Positions 10,406-21,745 of a stretch of 64,000 nucleotides of DNA are shown in pieces. Numbering within the stretch: the first letter of the stretch is position 1; every line of letters begins with the position of its first letter. Source of the stretch: Hygrophila difformis (lineage: Eukaryota > Streptophyta > Magnoliopsida > Lamiales > Acanthaceae). The notes under the pieces were generated by a model. That model was not told the origin of the DNA. It was given only the letters and a program-made list of their open reading frames with translations, and did no database searches. A program made the translations under genes and the position numbers. Location: NCBI GenBank assembly GCA_030278955.1, contig JAOANR010000008.1:42081301-42145300 (forward strand), in the 5' to 3' direction.

Positions 10406-11863
10406 CTGAGGAAAAATAGAAACAACAACTTATCAGTACAAAAGGTACTGCGTAAGTTAATATATAGCACAACGAATTTTAAAGATTTTAGAAGAATATA
10501 TAAAAACAAATGGATTTTTAATTAAAAAGGAAGGACAATTAGAAATAATTTTTCCGAAGCCTCTTACGCTTTGCCACACAAATAAATTACCATTGTTCAT
10601 TTTGATCGAGAATAACCATTCTTGGGGAATCAAACCCACAAGAGCTTAAGCACATTGTTTTACCATTGTTTGTTTTGATCGAGGACATCCAAATTACCCG
10701 CTTGGGCGCTTATGTCCACAAGCCATCGGTATCAACAATCCTGGGCCGGAGCCTTTTCAGATCAACATCCGCTTGGGCGCTTATGTCCACAAGCCGGCGA
10801 TAATAACGATTCTAGGCTCATGCCCTTTCGAATCAACCCACCTCTGGGACTCGTACCCACGAGGGATGTGAAAGCAGTGACCCTATACAGACCACTCCGG
10901 AGCCCTAGATAACCCATACGGATACATCTAGGAGTATAGACTCTTACTAACACGAAACCATAATATCATTTGCGCCGTTTTGGCCACAAAAAGAGGGGGC
11001 GGCCCAATGAGCTCACGCCAAGTGCACTTACCCTCTAACACATTGGGCATCCCACTCGATCAAAACTTACAAGGTTTCAAAACCACATTTTTATCATTTC
11101 ATAATATCACCACATATCCAGATTTCATATATATCAAAACCGAGTAACAATCGACTCTTAGTTCATCGAATATACAAAATAGAATTTACCGATTAAAAGT
11201 GACACTGTGGCAGTTTCCAAAATCGCATTTAAAAATGCAGCAAACTATTTTCAAAAATTCTGGAAAAATTACAGTGGCTAGGAAACATCAAAATAAGCAT
11301 TTTTCATAGAAATATCCATCTCAAAATTCGGACTCTAAACTGGCCATTTTAACCGATTTCAGAAAGCTATTGATTTACCATTTTACATGCTTCAGTATAT
11401 TCGACCATAGTGAGTTCAAAAATTCATAACAATTTAAAACATGCTCCAAAATTCATAAAATTTTACAGGGATGATCTAGACACATAATGGAACAATTCTT
11501 ATGAAGACTTCGAACACGAAAAACTATCATAGGCAGGGTGAAACGAGCAAACAAAATCTGATCCCATACGAACACCAACACTGGCAGCAGATATACGCAG
11601 AATACCAGATTCGATTTTGATGAACAAATCATGTCCAAAAATTCTAAAAATTTACAGAGAGCATATTTAGAATGTTAGGAATATTTTTTATTTAGAAAAG
11701 GTTTTCCAAAAACATGCGGATCTAAGTCGAATTCGTGGAACTTCACAAACTAGTCATGTAGAAAACCCTAGTGACAGATTTGCTAACGAATCGGAATTGG
11801 TCTATAACTCGGTTGGATCTCAACCAAAACCTCTAAAAATCGACGTGCACAATACTAACTTAC
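10406..11863 (-). other. Putative LTR intron, B LTR (left)
   Basis: Donor GTAAGTTA (11863-11856) and acceptor TTTTTCCTCAG ending at 10406 delimit 1458 bases. A TACTGAT branch-like motif lies shortly upstream of the acceptor. The same boundaries recur in every other LTR of the group. Splicing is inferred, not observed. Confidence 0.6.
10620..10874 (-). repeat. Hairpin array in B LTR (left), four diverged units
   Basis: Units around 10620, 10699, 10770 and 10843 have paired flanks: CTTG/CAAG, GCTTG/CAAGC (twice) and CCTC/GAGG. Loops differ (AATCAAA, CGCTTATG, ACTCGTA). The position inside the intron matches the arrays of C and D LTRs. Confidence 0.7.
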
Positions 11864-12496
11864 TTCTTAGCAGATTAGTGGTGTAAATCCTTCGAGTTGA
11901 ATCGTCCAAGGTCGTCCTCAACCACACCACAGCCTGCAATGTCGAAACACCGTTCGAGTGGCGGGTTTTTCTCTAGTCGTGTGGAAGATTTCAGATTGTG
12001 ACTACTAAATTTGAGTTTATTGACAATAGAAAGGAGTGAGGAGGGATGATTACTTACTGGGTTTAGTGATCGGAGTTGGGTAATTTGAGAACTTGAAGCC
12101 TATGTCTGTCCACAGCAACACCTTCTGACCAAGGCACTCTACAACTCACTCACAAGAACTACTGTATAGGCTGGAGAATGTTGTTGAGTGTGAAGGCAAG
12201 GAAAATACAATGATCTTGCCTATATTCTGAAATTTGAACGGCAGTGGTGGAATTTGAAGTGTCATTGCTTTCATTAGCCATAAACAAGTTTTATTACCCA
12301 CTAATTTCCCTTAATCAATTACTTAGTGCATAGAATCCTCAAATCTGCCGTTGCATGCCATCCATTTGCTATAATTCATTCAATCTCAATTGCCAAATCC
12401 TATCCAAAGTCCATTTCTCCAAATTATAAGAGAGTCCCACAAATATGTATATTACTAGTTATTAATACCATAAAAAGTTTTAAATTACCAAATGGT

Positions 12497-12500
12497 TATT

Positions 12501-12566
<66 letters not shown>

Positions 12567-12583
12567 CATCATCATCATCATCA
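12497..12583. repeat. (AAT)n then (ATC)n microsatellite
   Basis: A pure AAT run followed by ATC repeats lies close to the U3 end of the B LTR. The other B LTR has an ATT run followed by an AAT run at the same place, so this is the main length difference between the pair. Confidence 0.95.
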
Positions 12584-12629
12584 TCTTGGGTGTGGTGGAA
12601 TTCATTTGGGTAATTTCTTGGATATTACA

Positions 12630-12642
12630 GTCTACCCTCCTT
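12630..12642 (-). other. Polypurine tract of B unit 2
   Basis: The minus strand reads AAGGAGGGTAGAC immediately before TGTAATATCC, the start of the LTR. Confidence 0.8.
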
Positions 12643-13133
12643 AGAAATCAACTTCGTCCTCGAAGTTGGGTCGCAAGTTGGGTCGCACTTCGGAAAGATA
12701 AACGAATGTAAACTAGTAATTTGCACGCATATAAAATTGAGGCTCAAAAATTAAATTCTTACCTCGACGCGTGATGACTTTTTGCGGGGTGTCACATCTT
12801 CTCCCCCTTAGGACTGCAGTTATGTCCCCATAACTGCTCACGATTCGCTTTGGAAAAGGTTGGGACATCCATTTACGACTGGGATTATGTCGATCTTGGT
12901 TCCCTCGTCTTCAAGGTTATGTACGTAGCATGAGTACAATTGGTATCCATTTTGCATGAGGTTGCAAAACTTTAGGGCGTTTACCACTTTGGCATTCCTC
13001 TTTTGAGGCTGCATGTAGTAGATGACCTTATTTCCTCGGATCTTGGTCATGGTAATCTTTTGCTTTTGGCACTCAATAACGGCCTTGTATTGAGTCAGCC
13101 AGTCCATGCCCAAAATGATATCGAAATCCCTAA
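12630..13133 (-). mobile_element. Derivative B unit 2, 3' internal part with protease remnant
   Basis: Reading leftward on the minus strand from the C insertion site: end of protease ([15 protein letters not shown]), protease-RT linker up to IDIIPVV, then a direct join to the last codons of pol (CPNLFQSES, stop at 12838). The conserved CAGTTATGGGGACATAACTG block follows, then two purine tracts, one at 12796-12808 and one at 12630-12642 beside the LTR. RT, RNase H and integrase are absent. Together with 51702-52254 the internal region is only about 1.06 kb, with protease as the sole coding domain. Confidence 0.85.
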
Positions 13134-13482
13134 TGTAACACCCCGGTTTTTGGTCACCCAGGTCGGGATGTCACCGCCACACCTCCCTAGCAAGACACGG
13201 TTTCTCCGAGCTTATTAAAGAGATGCAAGGCTATGGTTTTTCAGAATTTAAAATATTCAAACAGCCCATTCATATATAATTTAAAAAAAATAATACATCA
13301 AAGTTGCAGTGGAAAATAATATTTACATATATAATGCAGCGGAATATAAAAATAGGGCCAACATGGCCTAATCACGGGTTAAACAGGCCCGTTCATGCAA
13401 GATCTAGTCTAAAACAAAATTTAAGAATAAAGTGTTCCCCAACATTCCCATGAATGCATATGATGATGCATATTCTTCAGCT

Positions 13483-14992
13483 CTGAAAGAAACAGGGGAA
13501 AAATATGGTTTGGTCGGCAAAGATTTGCTGAGTAAGTTAACACAGACATGATTATGAGGTTTCAAAGCCTTTAATTAAATTTAAGGAAAACATGTTCATA
13601 CAAGACATGATTTAATTTTATCCATCTAATAATAATTTAATTGCATAATTCAAAAGACAAGGATTTCCATAAGATCATAATTCAACAACATGATAAAATA
13701 ATCGCAAGATATAATTTAAAGGCATAATTTAAATAGGGAAAATATTCAAGTATTTCAGGATTCCATTCTTCCACTTTTGTTCAATATGATCTAGTATAGT
13801 TCGCCCTTGGGGAATCGAACCCGCAAGAACTCAAATACATCCTAGGGAATCGAACCCATAGGAATCAACACATATCCTGGGGAATCGAACCCGCAGGAAG
13901 ACAGACAATCGCCCTTGGGGAATCGAACCCGCAAGAACTCACATACACCCTGGGGAATCGAACCCGCAGGGTTTGACACGGACATCCTGGGGAATCGAAC
14001 CCGCAGGAAAACATACACCCTGGGGAATCGAACTCGCAAGGCTTGACACAGACATCCTGGGGAATCGAACCCGCAGGAACACAGACGCCCTTGGGGAATC
14101 GAACCCGCAAGGTCAAAACAAGTTTCACAAATTTCACACGTTTCAACATATAATTTCACTAGTTGCTGTTTTGCTCCAAAAATATTAAAAATTCATTTTA
14201 AGCCGGATCATTCTGAAAATTTACCGGTAACTCTGAAACACAGAGATGAACAAGTTTCATGTTTTACGTTTTTCAATCCGAGATACGGAAGTAGGTGAAA
14301 AATGTCAACCTTTAACATGATATTAATCTGTCCGAAAATTCTGACATCAGTTTCAAGGTTTCAAGATCTACCATAGCAAACTAACTCCAAATTTGATGAA
14401 ATTTTACAGAGAGATACCTAAGACATATACCTACAACTTTCATGTTCGGCTAAAGTTCCAAATCGGTTTAGATCTAATGTCAAAAACGTCATCAAGTTCG
14501 AAACTAATTTTGTTCAAGTTTCTTGATTTCGGTACGAACGCAGATCGGATCGGCTCAGGTTCGGAGGTTCAAATCTTAACGAAAAATTCTAAAATTTTAC
14601 AGAGATGTTCTAAACTCATAGATCTACAATTCTTATGTTCAACGCCAATCCTAGATCGGTCTAGAACTAAGGTAAAAATCACCAACAAGTTCGAACTAGA
14701 GTTCTGTCATGAATTCCAAGATCCAGATTTAATGCAGTTCGGTTTCGAGTGGATTTCATAGAATAAATCATCTTGAAAAATTCTGAAAATTTTACAGTAT
14801 AAATATCTAAGCCTTAGAAACGTTTTTCGTGTTTTAAGTTTTTCCGTTTGACGTCGTTTTAAGGTTCGGAAAAATTAGGCAAAACTGTTGCGTCGGTAAA
14901 AAACATTCAATGACAGATTTACGCAAGATTCGATTCAAGCTTTTAGGTTTCGTGTTTTAATTACTCCCAAAACCATGTAAGTATTAACTTAC
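13483..14992 (-). other. Putative LTR intron, C 3' LTR
   Basis: Donor GTAAGTTA begins at 14992; acceptor CTGTTTCTTTCAG ends at 13483; length 1510. A GCCGACC motif upstream of the pyrimidine tract is a weaker branch-site candidate than in the other LTRs. Confidence 0.6.
13804..14112 (-). repeat. T-arm-like hairpin array in C 3' LTR, nine units
   Basis: Nine units share GGGAATCGAACCC. Paired flanks vary together: CTTG/CAAG, CCTG/CAGG, CCCTG/CAGGG and CCTA/TAGG. One unit (around 14020) has a C to T change in the core and one unpaired flank base. Confidence 0.93.
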
Positions 14993-15321
14993 AGATTTGT
15001 AGATGTCCGGGATCGTCTATTTCGAAGGCGTGGCTTCCAGTCCACCGTTTATCCTCTCCGTTCGTCGGGTTCTACGTTCTCGATCCGGATCGGGGGTTTA
15101 GAATAGAAAAAGGATGAGGTTAGGATTCGTTTTTGAATCAAGAATGGAAAAGAATGGACAAGAATGGTTCGGATCTTACCCCGACGATCGAAGACTCCTA
15201 ATTTTTGTCCAAGTCAGTCCCTTGATTCGGTTTTGTGCCTCCGACGACTCCGGAATTAGGGTTTTGTGTGTAGAGAGATTTCGTAGGGTTTCGTAAAGAG
15301 TTTGGGGCTGATTAGGATGGT

Positions 15322-15329
15322 TATTTATA
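15322..15329 (-). promoter_or_regulatory. TATA box of C 3' LTR
   Basis: TATAAATA on the minus strand, with CAAACTCTTTACGAAACCC some 25-40 bases downstream, a typical plant start-site setting. The partner box in the 5' LTR is at 39734-39741. Confidence 0.75.
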
Positions 15330-15889
15330 GATGGAAAGGACCTAAAGGTCGTCCAAAGGCAGCCCTAGGATGTCTTGAGTCGCAAGGTGTTCAACCGAAG
15401 TCGGAAAATCCGGATTCGGGCGAGTAAATCTCGCACGGGGCGTTTCTGCCAGTTGGCGCGGTCGTGGCGCGGTCCCAAGCCATCAACCGCGCGGCCAGCG
15501 CGCCACTCACGCCCGGACTCCGATCCGGGCGGGTCGTGCGATCCGTCGTGCCTTTCCTCCTCTCTTTCGGACTTCTATCCCCCTATGCTCCCGTATTCCG
15601 ATTCCCGGGGTATCTTCGGGTTTCTACTTTCTCTCTAAATTTTTACTCGGGTATAATTGGATGTTTGGACTCGAGTTATTGAGTCCATCGATGTTGGGTT
15701 CACGTGTGACCATTTATTTGACTAAATTGTTTTCGGCTTCCCGGGTTCTCGAAATTTTGATTCCTTTTTAATTTAAATTCCATTTCTCATTCGATTAAAT
15801 TTATTTATTGATTTGCTGAATTTATTTATTTATTGTATTTATTTTATTTATTGTATTTATTTTATGTTGGAAAATTCTCGGGTATTACA

Positions 15890-15902
15890 GTCTACCCTCC
15901 TT
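15890..15902 (-). other. Polypurine tract of element C
   Basis: The minus strand reads AAGGAGGGTAGAC directly before TGTAATACCCGAG, the LTR start. A second, unused tract with the same form as the D tract lies at 16136-16148. Confidence 0.85.
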
Positions 15903-16135
15903 AAGAATCAACTTCGTCCCCGAAGTTGTGTTTCGGCTTTTCTCGTGTTAGGAACTAATCCTTTTGTTTATTTTATTATTTTGTGACTGAACTTAGAATT
16001 AAAACTTCTAAGCTGCCTACGTACCCTGTGAAGGGATCAAGTCATAACGTAGTTCAAAACAACTTGAATTTGTTTATTTATTTATTCGGAATACATATTG
16101 TCAAAAAATAAATGTCTATCTTACGGGGTATTACA

Positions 16136-16148
16136 TCCTCTCCCCCTT
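16136..16148 (-). other. Second polypurine tract with internal LTR-start-like sequence (C)
   Basis: AAGGGGGAGAGGA followed by TGTAATACCCC on the minus strand looks like a tract plus LTR start, yet the real C LTR begins about 245 bases further on. In element D the equivalent tract is the one that borders the LTR. Confidence 0.75.
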
Positions 16149-16256
16149 AGGACTTCAGTTATGTCCCCATAACTGCCTACTTATTATTCTCAAAGGTTCG
16201 GGTATCATTGCCTTTCGACCTCATTGAGCTGGCACGTCAGCTTGGTCAACATCATT

Positions 16257-17216
16257 TCATCGTCCCACAGCTCTTCCTTGATCTCCATGTTGCGGATTTA
16301 CAAGGTCTGGCCTCTTCTCAATCTCCTCCTCACGAACATTACATTCTCTAATCATGTGGTCTTCCCCACCACAGCTATAACAAGTCCCGCGCGTTGGGCA
16401 TTCGCGCACCAGATGGGCTTGATGGCACTGTGGGCAACGTGGTAAGACTGTACGACGTATGCCATTTCTCCCATTATAGAAATCCTTATTCTCGTTCCTA
16501 TCTTGTCCACCGTTATTGCTCCGATTCTTATCCTCTAATCCTTGCGAGTCCTTGCTCGACTCCCCATTTTCCTTACGCTTCAGTTGCTGGACTCGATCAA
16601 TTGCTACAGCTTGATCATAAACCGTCTGCAGGTTCGTGAATTGTCCTACTGCAAGTATCTCCCGGATACTAAGGTTCAGACCCATCTCGAATTTCTGAGC
16701 CTTGTCAGAGTCGGTTGGTACTATCCTCGTAGCAAACCGTACCAATTCCTTAAACCGGGTGTAATACTCCTGCACCGTCCGTCCCTCTTGCTTCAGTGAT
16801 AAAAACTCTTCGTACATTGCCGCCTTGGTGCTCATGGGGTAGAATCGGTCCCTTAGATCCTCCTTAAGTCTAGTCCACGAATAAGCTTCTTCAGCTTCCT
16901 CTAAATTCCTCTAGAGGTTTTGCCACCACTCATCGGCTTCGCCTCCTAAGTAGTAGGTTGCTACTCGTGTCTTTGCCTCATCAGGACATTTGATAGCATC
17001 CAAGAGCTTATCAAATGTACGGATCCACCCCTCTAGTTTGGCGGGATCCTCCTGCCCATCATAGCGTGGTGGTTGATAGGGATTCACCAACGCTAGATAG
17101 TTGGTTTGAGCTATGGGCGGAGATACTGCTGCAGGTGTCCTATGCACCTCCGCATTTCCTAATGCTACTAGGATTCCCTCTATTCTTTTTAAACGTGCTT
17201 CCACATTATTGGGCGC
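16257..17216 (-). pseudogene. gag of element C, main part
   Basis: The minus-strand frame continues the Gag start at 36890 across element E. Recognisable are RYDGQEDPAKLEGW, the retrotransposon gag core, two zinc knuckles (CPQCHQAHLVREC and CYSCGGEDHMIREC) and a short protease start. A TAG at 16911-16913 interrupts the frame where D has a Gln codon. The frame ends at 16257; sequence similar to the D protease start (DQADVPAQ) continues past that stop for a few codons, then joins the last codons of pol (YPNLF). Apart from the E insertion the gag has few lesions. Confidence 0.85.
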
Positions 17217-19869
17217 TGAAACTTTTGACAATTTCCCACACGAGTATTTTCGAAATAACAAAACCCCGGTCTTGATTTTTGTTTAAGTAAAAATCATTTT
17301 ATGAAGGTGGAGTTGGGATTAGGGATATATTTATAGGTTGTCACGTTTTTATTACTCGTGTTAAGAAACTGTGGCCCGAAAGCGCACGGTGTCAAAAATT
17401 GCAGTAATTTATAGTAAGACCGGATCGTTCACTGGAGGATATAGAAGCAGGGCCCACGTCGTTTTACTAGATTTTCCATTCGTATTGCTCCAATTGGTTT
17501 GAAAAGGTGGTTAACATCTACTAACATGAATTTAAATTAAAGTACGAAAGCACTTAAATCTATTCTACAAAGCGTGTAAATTCTATTCTAGAAAGCGGGT
17601 AAAGTTTACTCTAAGAATGCGATAAATACTATCTACGAAAGCAGTGAAAATTTACATCATGATAGCTATGAAGCTGAATCACAATGTAGACAGAAGGGAC
17701 AGGAAGGAAAGAATAAAAATTGGACAAGATTTAGATAAGGCAGTATTAAACTTCCATTTTATACACAGATCTTTGCTTGGGATAATTCTATCAGATAGCT
17801 AATTCTCATGCTCTCAATACTGCGTTCCCTTTAACAGACAGGTACTTACAGTATGAGTTTACATGTTCTTAAGACAGCAAATTCTAAGATACCACAAATT
17901 TGTAACTGCCCTGGCCTGGGTATGTTACTTCATCTGTGGTGGATAAGCAACACCTGACAAATCATTTATTGACATGCCAAGTACTACTATCATTCTCCCA
18001 TGTCACACCCAAAGATTCTAATTAAGCCCTAAACTATCCCTTAACTGTCAATCCTAGTAGCAGTTACACAACTCTCAATACAACCGAGTGACCTCTAATG
18101 AAAGCATTTAAAAGAATGCGATAAAGAAAGCATTTAAAATCCTATCACTCGGAGGTTTGAAGGTCTGACCCTGGTAGTAAAAGACAGCTCCCCATCAGAA
18201 TGATGAAGTATGGATCAAGAATTCCCGGATCTTGGTGAACCACTCGCAGTGTTCACTTCCTTCCAGGTGATTATGAGATACAAACTAATGAAACGAACTA
18301 ATGAATTAGTTCGTTCCGGATGCACTCACTCAGGACTCAAAAATAGACTTTGGCAGGAGAGGATAGCAGTTGAAAGAAAACTCAACCCTATCTTAGAAAA
18401 TAACCAAGGCCTGGATGATGTTCCTCTAAGATTATTTACTACACTGTATTTGAGTCCAAGTGAACCCCATCTCGGTATAACATTTAATCTTAGATTCACA
18501 ACAAACAGCAATTTTGGAAAATAATGAATTTGAAAACCATTCCCTAAACAGGTACTAGACTCTCGATTAAAACACAGATCCTTTCAGTCTAGATGAGACC
18601 TAATCGCTGACTCTGCTTCTAATAACTGAAGAATTTATCCCTTACTCAGATCCGGATTTTATAAAGGAGTTTTTATCGGAAATTTAATATGCAATATCTG
18701 TCTTAAATCTAGACTTCTATTGTCCAAGGGAAGGATCCCAAAATATTTTAGATCACAACAATACATAATAATAGCATGCATAAAGATATATGGAAGTGTA
18801 GAATTAAATGACCCAAAATATAGGGGCGGGTCTAGACAGAAGGTGAAACACAGATATGAAGTGGTTAGGGGACCAAAATAAAGGGCAGCATAATTGGGTG
18901 GACTGTAAACATCTACTGTCCAATCTCCCAATTACTCGGATGGAGCGAATTTAGACAGGTGAAACCCTAAAATGGCAGTATCGCTACCAGTTGGGCCCCT
19001 ACTGTCTGTGAGTTCAGAGAAAAACCTACATGCTTCCTCTCTGCAACACTTATCAGCTAATGTTGACAGACATTAGCAGAGTTTTGTTACAGATTGAAAT
19101 TTGGGTTTGGAAATTAAGGTAAATAAAATAAAACTGTATCCGGATAGGAATCAGTTGAGCAGCTATTATAGTCCCGGATGGACGAACCGCCAAGGCTTCC
19201 ACTAATTGCTATCCAGACCATGCAAAATAACTTTTAGTAATTAATACCCAGAATACGAGCTAGTTTATCCATGAGGGAATACCCGCCAACATTAGTCTGG
19301 TGTATTCCTTACTAATTGTTACACACAATACGCAAAAGACAAAATAAAATGAAATAAAGAAAAGAGCTTGCATGAGAGACATTGGTTTCTCATGCAAGGT
19401 TATGGAATCAATCCATAGTTGATGGCTTAAATAATCCCTCTTACCATAATTAATTACAGTCCGGATTATCTGTTTAAGACATCATGATTTTGTTTATAGA
19501 AAATTATTTTAATGACAATTGAACAAAGGTCCTCTAATCACAACAATTAGTGATTTAATTATTGCTAATTTGAATCATCAATCATCAATGACTAGAGGGT
19601 TCAATTAATTAACAGATGGAAGATGGAGAAGCAAAATTTTGGCAGCATAACGCCTTATATTGCAATTCTAGGGTATTACATCTTAATCCGTGGGATTCAG
19701 ATGTGAGTTTTTGCAATATAATGGAGGATAGAAGATGAGAATTTTAGGATTAAATAGGGAGGAGGATTCTGTCGAGATACCATAAATTGTGTCAGGGGCC
19801 TAGACCCTCGACATGGGTGCCTCGACAGATTCACAGAAATTTGGGCAGAGTTTCACCTTGTGTCACTAA

Positions 19870-20320
19870 GCAAAAGTTGTGTCGCGGACCGTGGGTCCGC
19901 GACAGGTGTTTAGCGACACAAGATTGCTCTGGAAAATTTCTAAGTATTTTGGTTCCCAGTCGCTAACCTGGAATTGTGTCGCGGGGCATGGTTCCGCGAC
20001 AGGATGTCTAGCGACTGGGGTTTTCAAAATAAATAAATATGCAAGGCATAATTCCCTGTGTCGAAATACAAGTTGAGTCGCGGACCATGGGTCCGCGACA
20101 AGGGTGTTCCGCGACAGGAGCCATGCAGAGAATAATAACAAGAGTTTGGTTCCTGGTCGCTAAGCATGGTTGAGTCGAGGACCGTGGGTCCGCGACAGGG
20201 TGTTTAGCGACCAAGGGTTTTCAAATAATGAAGACAAGTGTCCTTAGACATCCATGTCGCGGAACACCCTCCTGTCGACAAACGTGGTTTAGCGACAGGA
20301 GTCGGTTAGCGACCTGGGTG
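19870..20320. repeat. GTCGCGGA/TCCGCGAC hairpin array, E 3' LTR, downstream of TATA
   Basis: Several palindromic pairs such as GTCGCGGACC with GGTCCGCGAC, separated by four-base loops, plus partners of the form TTAGCGAC. The equivalent array in the 5' LTR is at about 34975-35410. Confidence 0.9.
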
Positions 20321-20931
20321 GTTCAGGACCCAAGTCAGAAAAAGCAAAGCTGAACAGTAGCATGCAAAAAGTGTGATCTCACCCCATTTCGGATTAAAAA
20401 GCTATTCTGAACTACACTACCCAAACAGAATTTAAAAACCTACAAAAACATGCTAGAATAGGATTAAATCTACTCAAAACAGAATTTAAATAAAGCAAAA
20501 CCTAATCTAGGGTTCAACCACGCATGAGCATACAACACATCCGAAAATGAGAAACAAAAAGCAATAAGGGTCAAGAGACCCAAATAAAAGGAAAGCAGTA
20601 AAAATCCATGGGTTTATGGCACCCATTTCATGATTTTGGGACACAACTTGGTTAATATTTTCCCATTTTATTAATGGGGTTTGTTAATACCCATTATTTG
20701 GGTAATACAAACCCTAAATCAAACTCAACAACAAGAAAATAAACTGTGAACAGTGGCTACCTATGCTATTTAAATCAAGAACAGAAATATAAAACTACTC
20801 TAAGCTAAGCTAATGCCAGAATTAAATAATACAAAAAATAAAACTAAGCTAAGAACTACCTAGAGAGAAATTCTTCAATCTGTCTTCAAGCAAAATGAAT
20901 TTCTAACTGTGAGCTCATGGGGGTCTCCTCA

Positions 20932-20939
20932 TATTTATA
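20932..20939 (-). promoter_or_regulatory. TATA box of E 3' LTR
   Basis: TATAAATA on the minus strand within TCCTATAAATATGAGG. The counterpart in the 5' LTR, which would drive the element, is at 36028-36035. Confidence 0.75.
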
Positions 20940-21009
20940 GGAGTGGAGCCCTAGGCCCATGGGCTTGATCTGAGGCCCACTGTGTCTCAAGACATCACAC
21001 ACATCACAA

Positions 21010-21350
21010 CTTTGTCGCGGAATCACCTTGTGTCGCGGGACAGGGCTGCATGTGGCAGGGCTTCTCGACTGGGTCTTGTGTCTCTATCCATGTCCGTGTC
21101 GCGGAACATGCCCTTGTCGCTAATGCATGGACCGCGACAGGGGTTCCTCGACTGGGGCATGGCTTGGCCTCCAAGGTGTTGGTGGCGTGGAACCTTGGTC
21201 GTGTCGCGGAACCATGGTCCTCGACCAGGGTTCCTCGACCGGAGTTCCCAGACTGGTCTTTTCTTCATGTTGCATGCTGGGTCGCGAACCTCTCCTGTGT
21301 CGCGGAACCATGGTCCTCGACCAGGGTTCCTCGACCAGATGTTCCCAGAC
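21010..21350. repeat. Hairpin array, E 3' LTR, upstream of TATA
   Basis: GTCGCGGAACCATGGTCCTCGAC-like units and related motifs are repeated upstream of the TATA box in the sense of the element. The matching array in the 5' LTR is at about 36105-36425, one unit shorter. Confidence 0.85.
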
Positions 21351-21730
21351 AGAGTTGAATGGGCCAGATGGGCCGAAGTTGTTCTTTTTGTGGGCTTTTC
21401 TATCTTTTCCCATCTTTTTGTATTTTGTGGGCTTGTTTATTCTTTTGCCCATCTTTTTGTTTCCTTTTTCTTTTCTTTTCTTTTTCTCATGTTTTTGGAT
21501 TTTTCTAACATAAATATGTAATAAAATTACATATTTATTACATATATAATAAATATGTAATAAAATTACATATTTATGCATTTTTCATACCAGCTCAATA
21601 TTTTTACAATTATGCATAAATCAGTCCAATTCAACTGCTTTCTTACTTAATGTAAGACCGGAATGCGATCAAATGCCCGTTTCAGACACGGAAATGGATT
21701 GAAAATAATGGTCATTTCTGGCCATTATCA

Positions 21731-21745
21731 ACATCCTCACATTTA
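21731..21745 (-). other. Polypurine tract region of element E
   Basis: TAAATGTGAGGATGT on the minus strand directly precedes the LTR start TGATAATGG. Two further copies of the same 15 bases lie inside the element, at 24137-24151 and 26025-26039. Confidence 0.75.

Larger units (their letters stand above)
10079..12629 (-). mobile_element. LTR of derivative B, shared between units 1 and 2
   Basis: The 2551-bp LTR runs on the minus strand from TGTAATATCC to CCGGGGTGTTACA. It has internal B sequence on both sides, a primer site to the left and a polypurine tract to the right, so it serves as 5' LTR for unit 1 and 3' LTR for unit 2. It is close to the LTR at 52255-54852; the most obvious difference is the microsatellite near 12.5 kb. 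It contains the intron-like leader 11863 to 10406. Confidence 0.88.
13134..15889 (-). repeat. 3' LTR of element C
   Basis: The LTR is 2756 bp and very similar to the partner at 37586-40301, which has about 40 bp fewer, lost mostly near its left end around 37700. Sense order on the minus strand: U3, TATA box 15322-15329, donor GTAAGTTA at 14992, hairpin array, acceptor at 13483, conserved U5 block, TGTTACA end. Confidence 0.93.
17217..21730 (-). repeat. 3' LTR of element E
   Basis: The LTR is 4514 bp, from TGATAATGGCC to AAAAGTTTCA on the minus strand. It contains two GTCGCGGA-type hairpin arrays (19870-20320 and 21010-21350) and a TATA box at 20932-20939. Compared with the 5' LTR it lacks about 40 bp (present at 33683-33722) and has extra repeats near 21330 and 21530. 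Short open frames such as 18210-18524 occur in both LTR copies but show no domain and run antisense. Confidence 0.95.

Noticed and set aside
18210..18524. 104-codon frame present in both E LTRs
   Set aside because: It is antisense to the element, has no recognisable domain, and identity between LTRs is expected from recent insertion alone.
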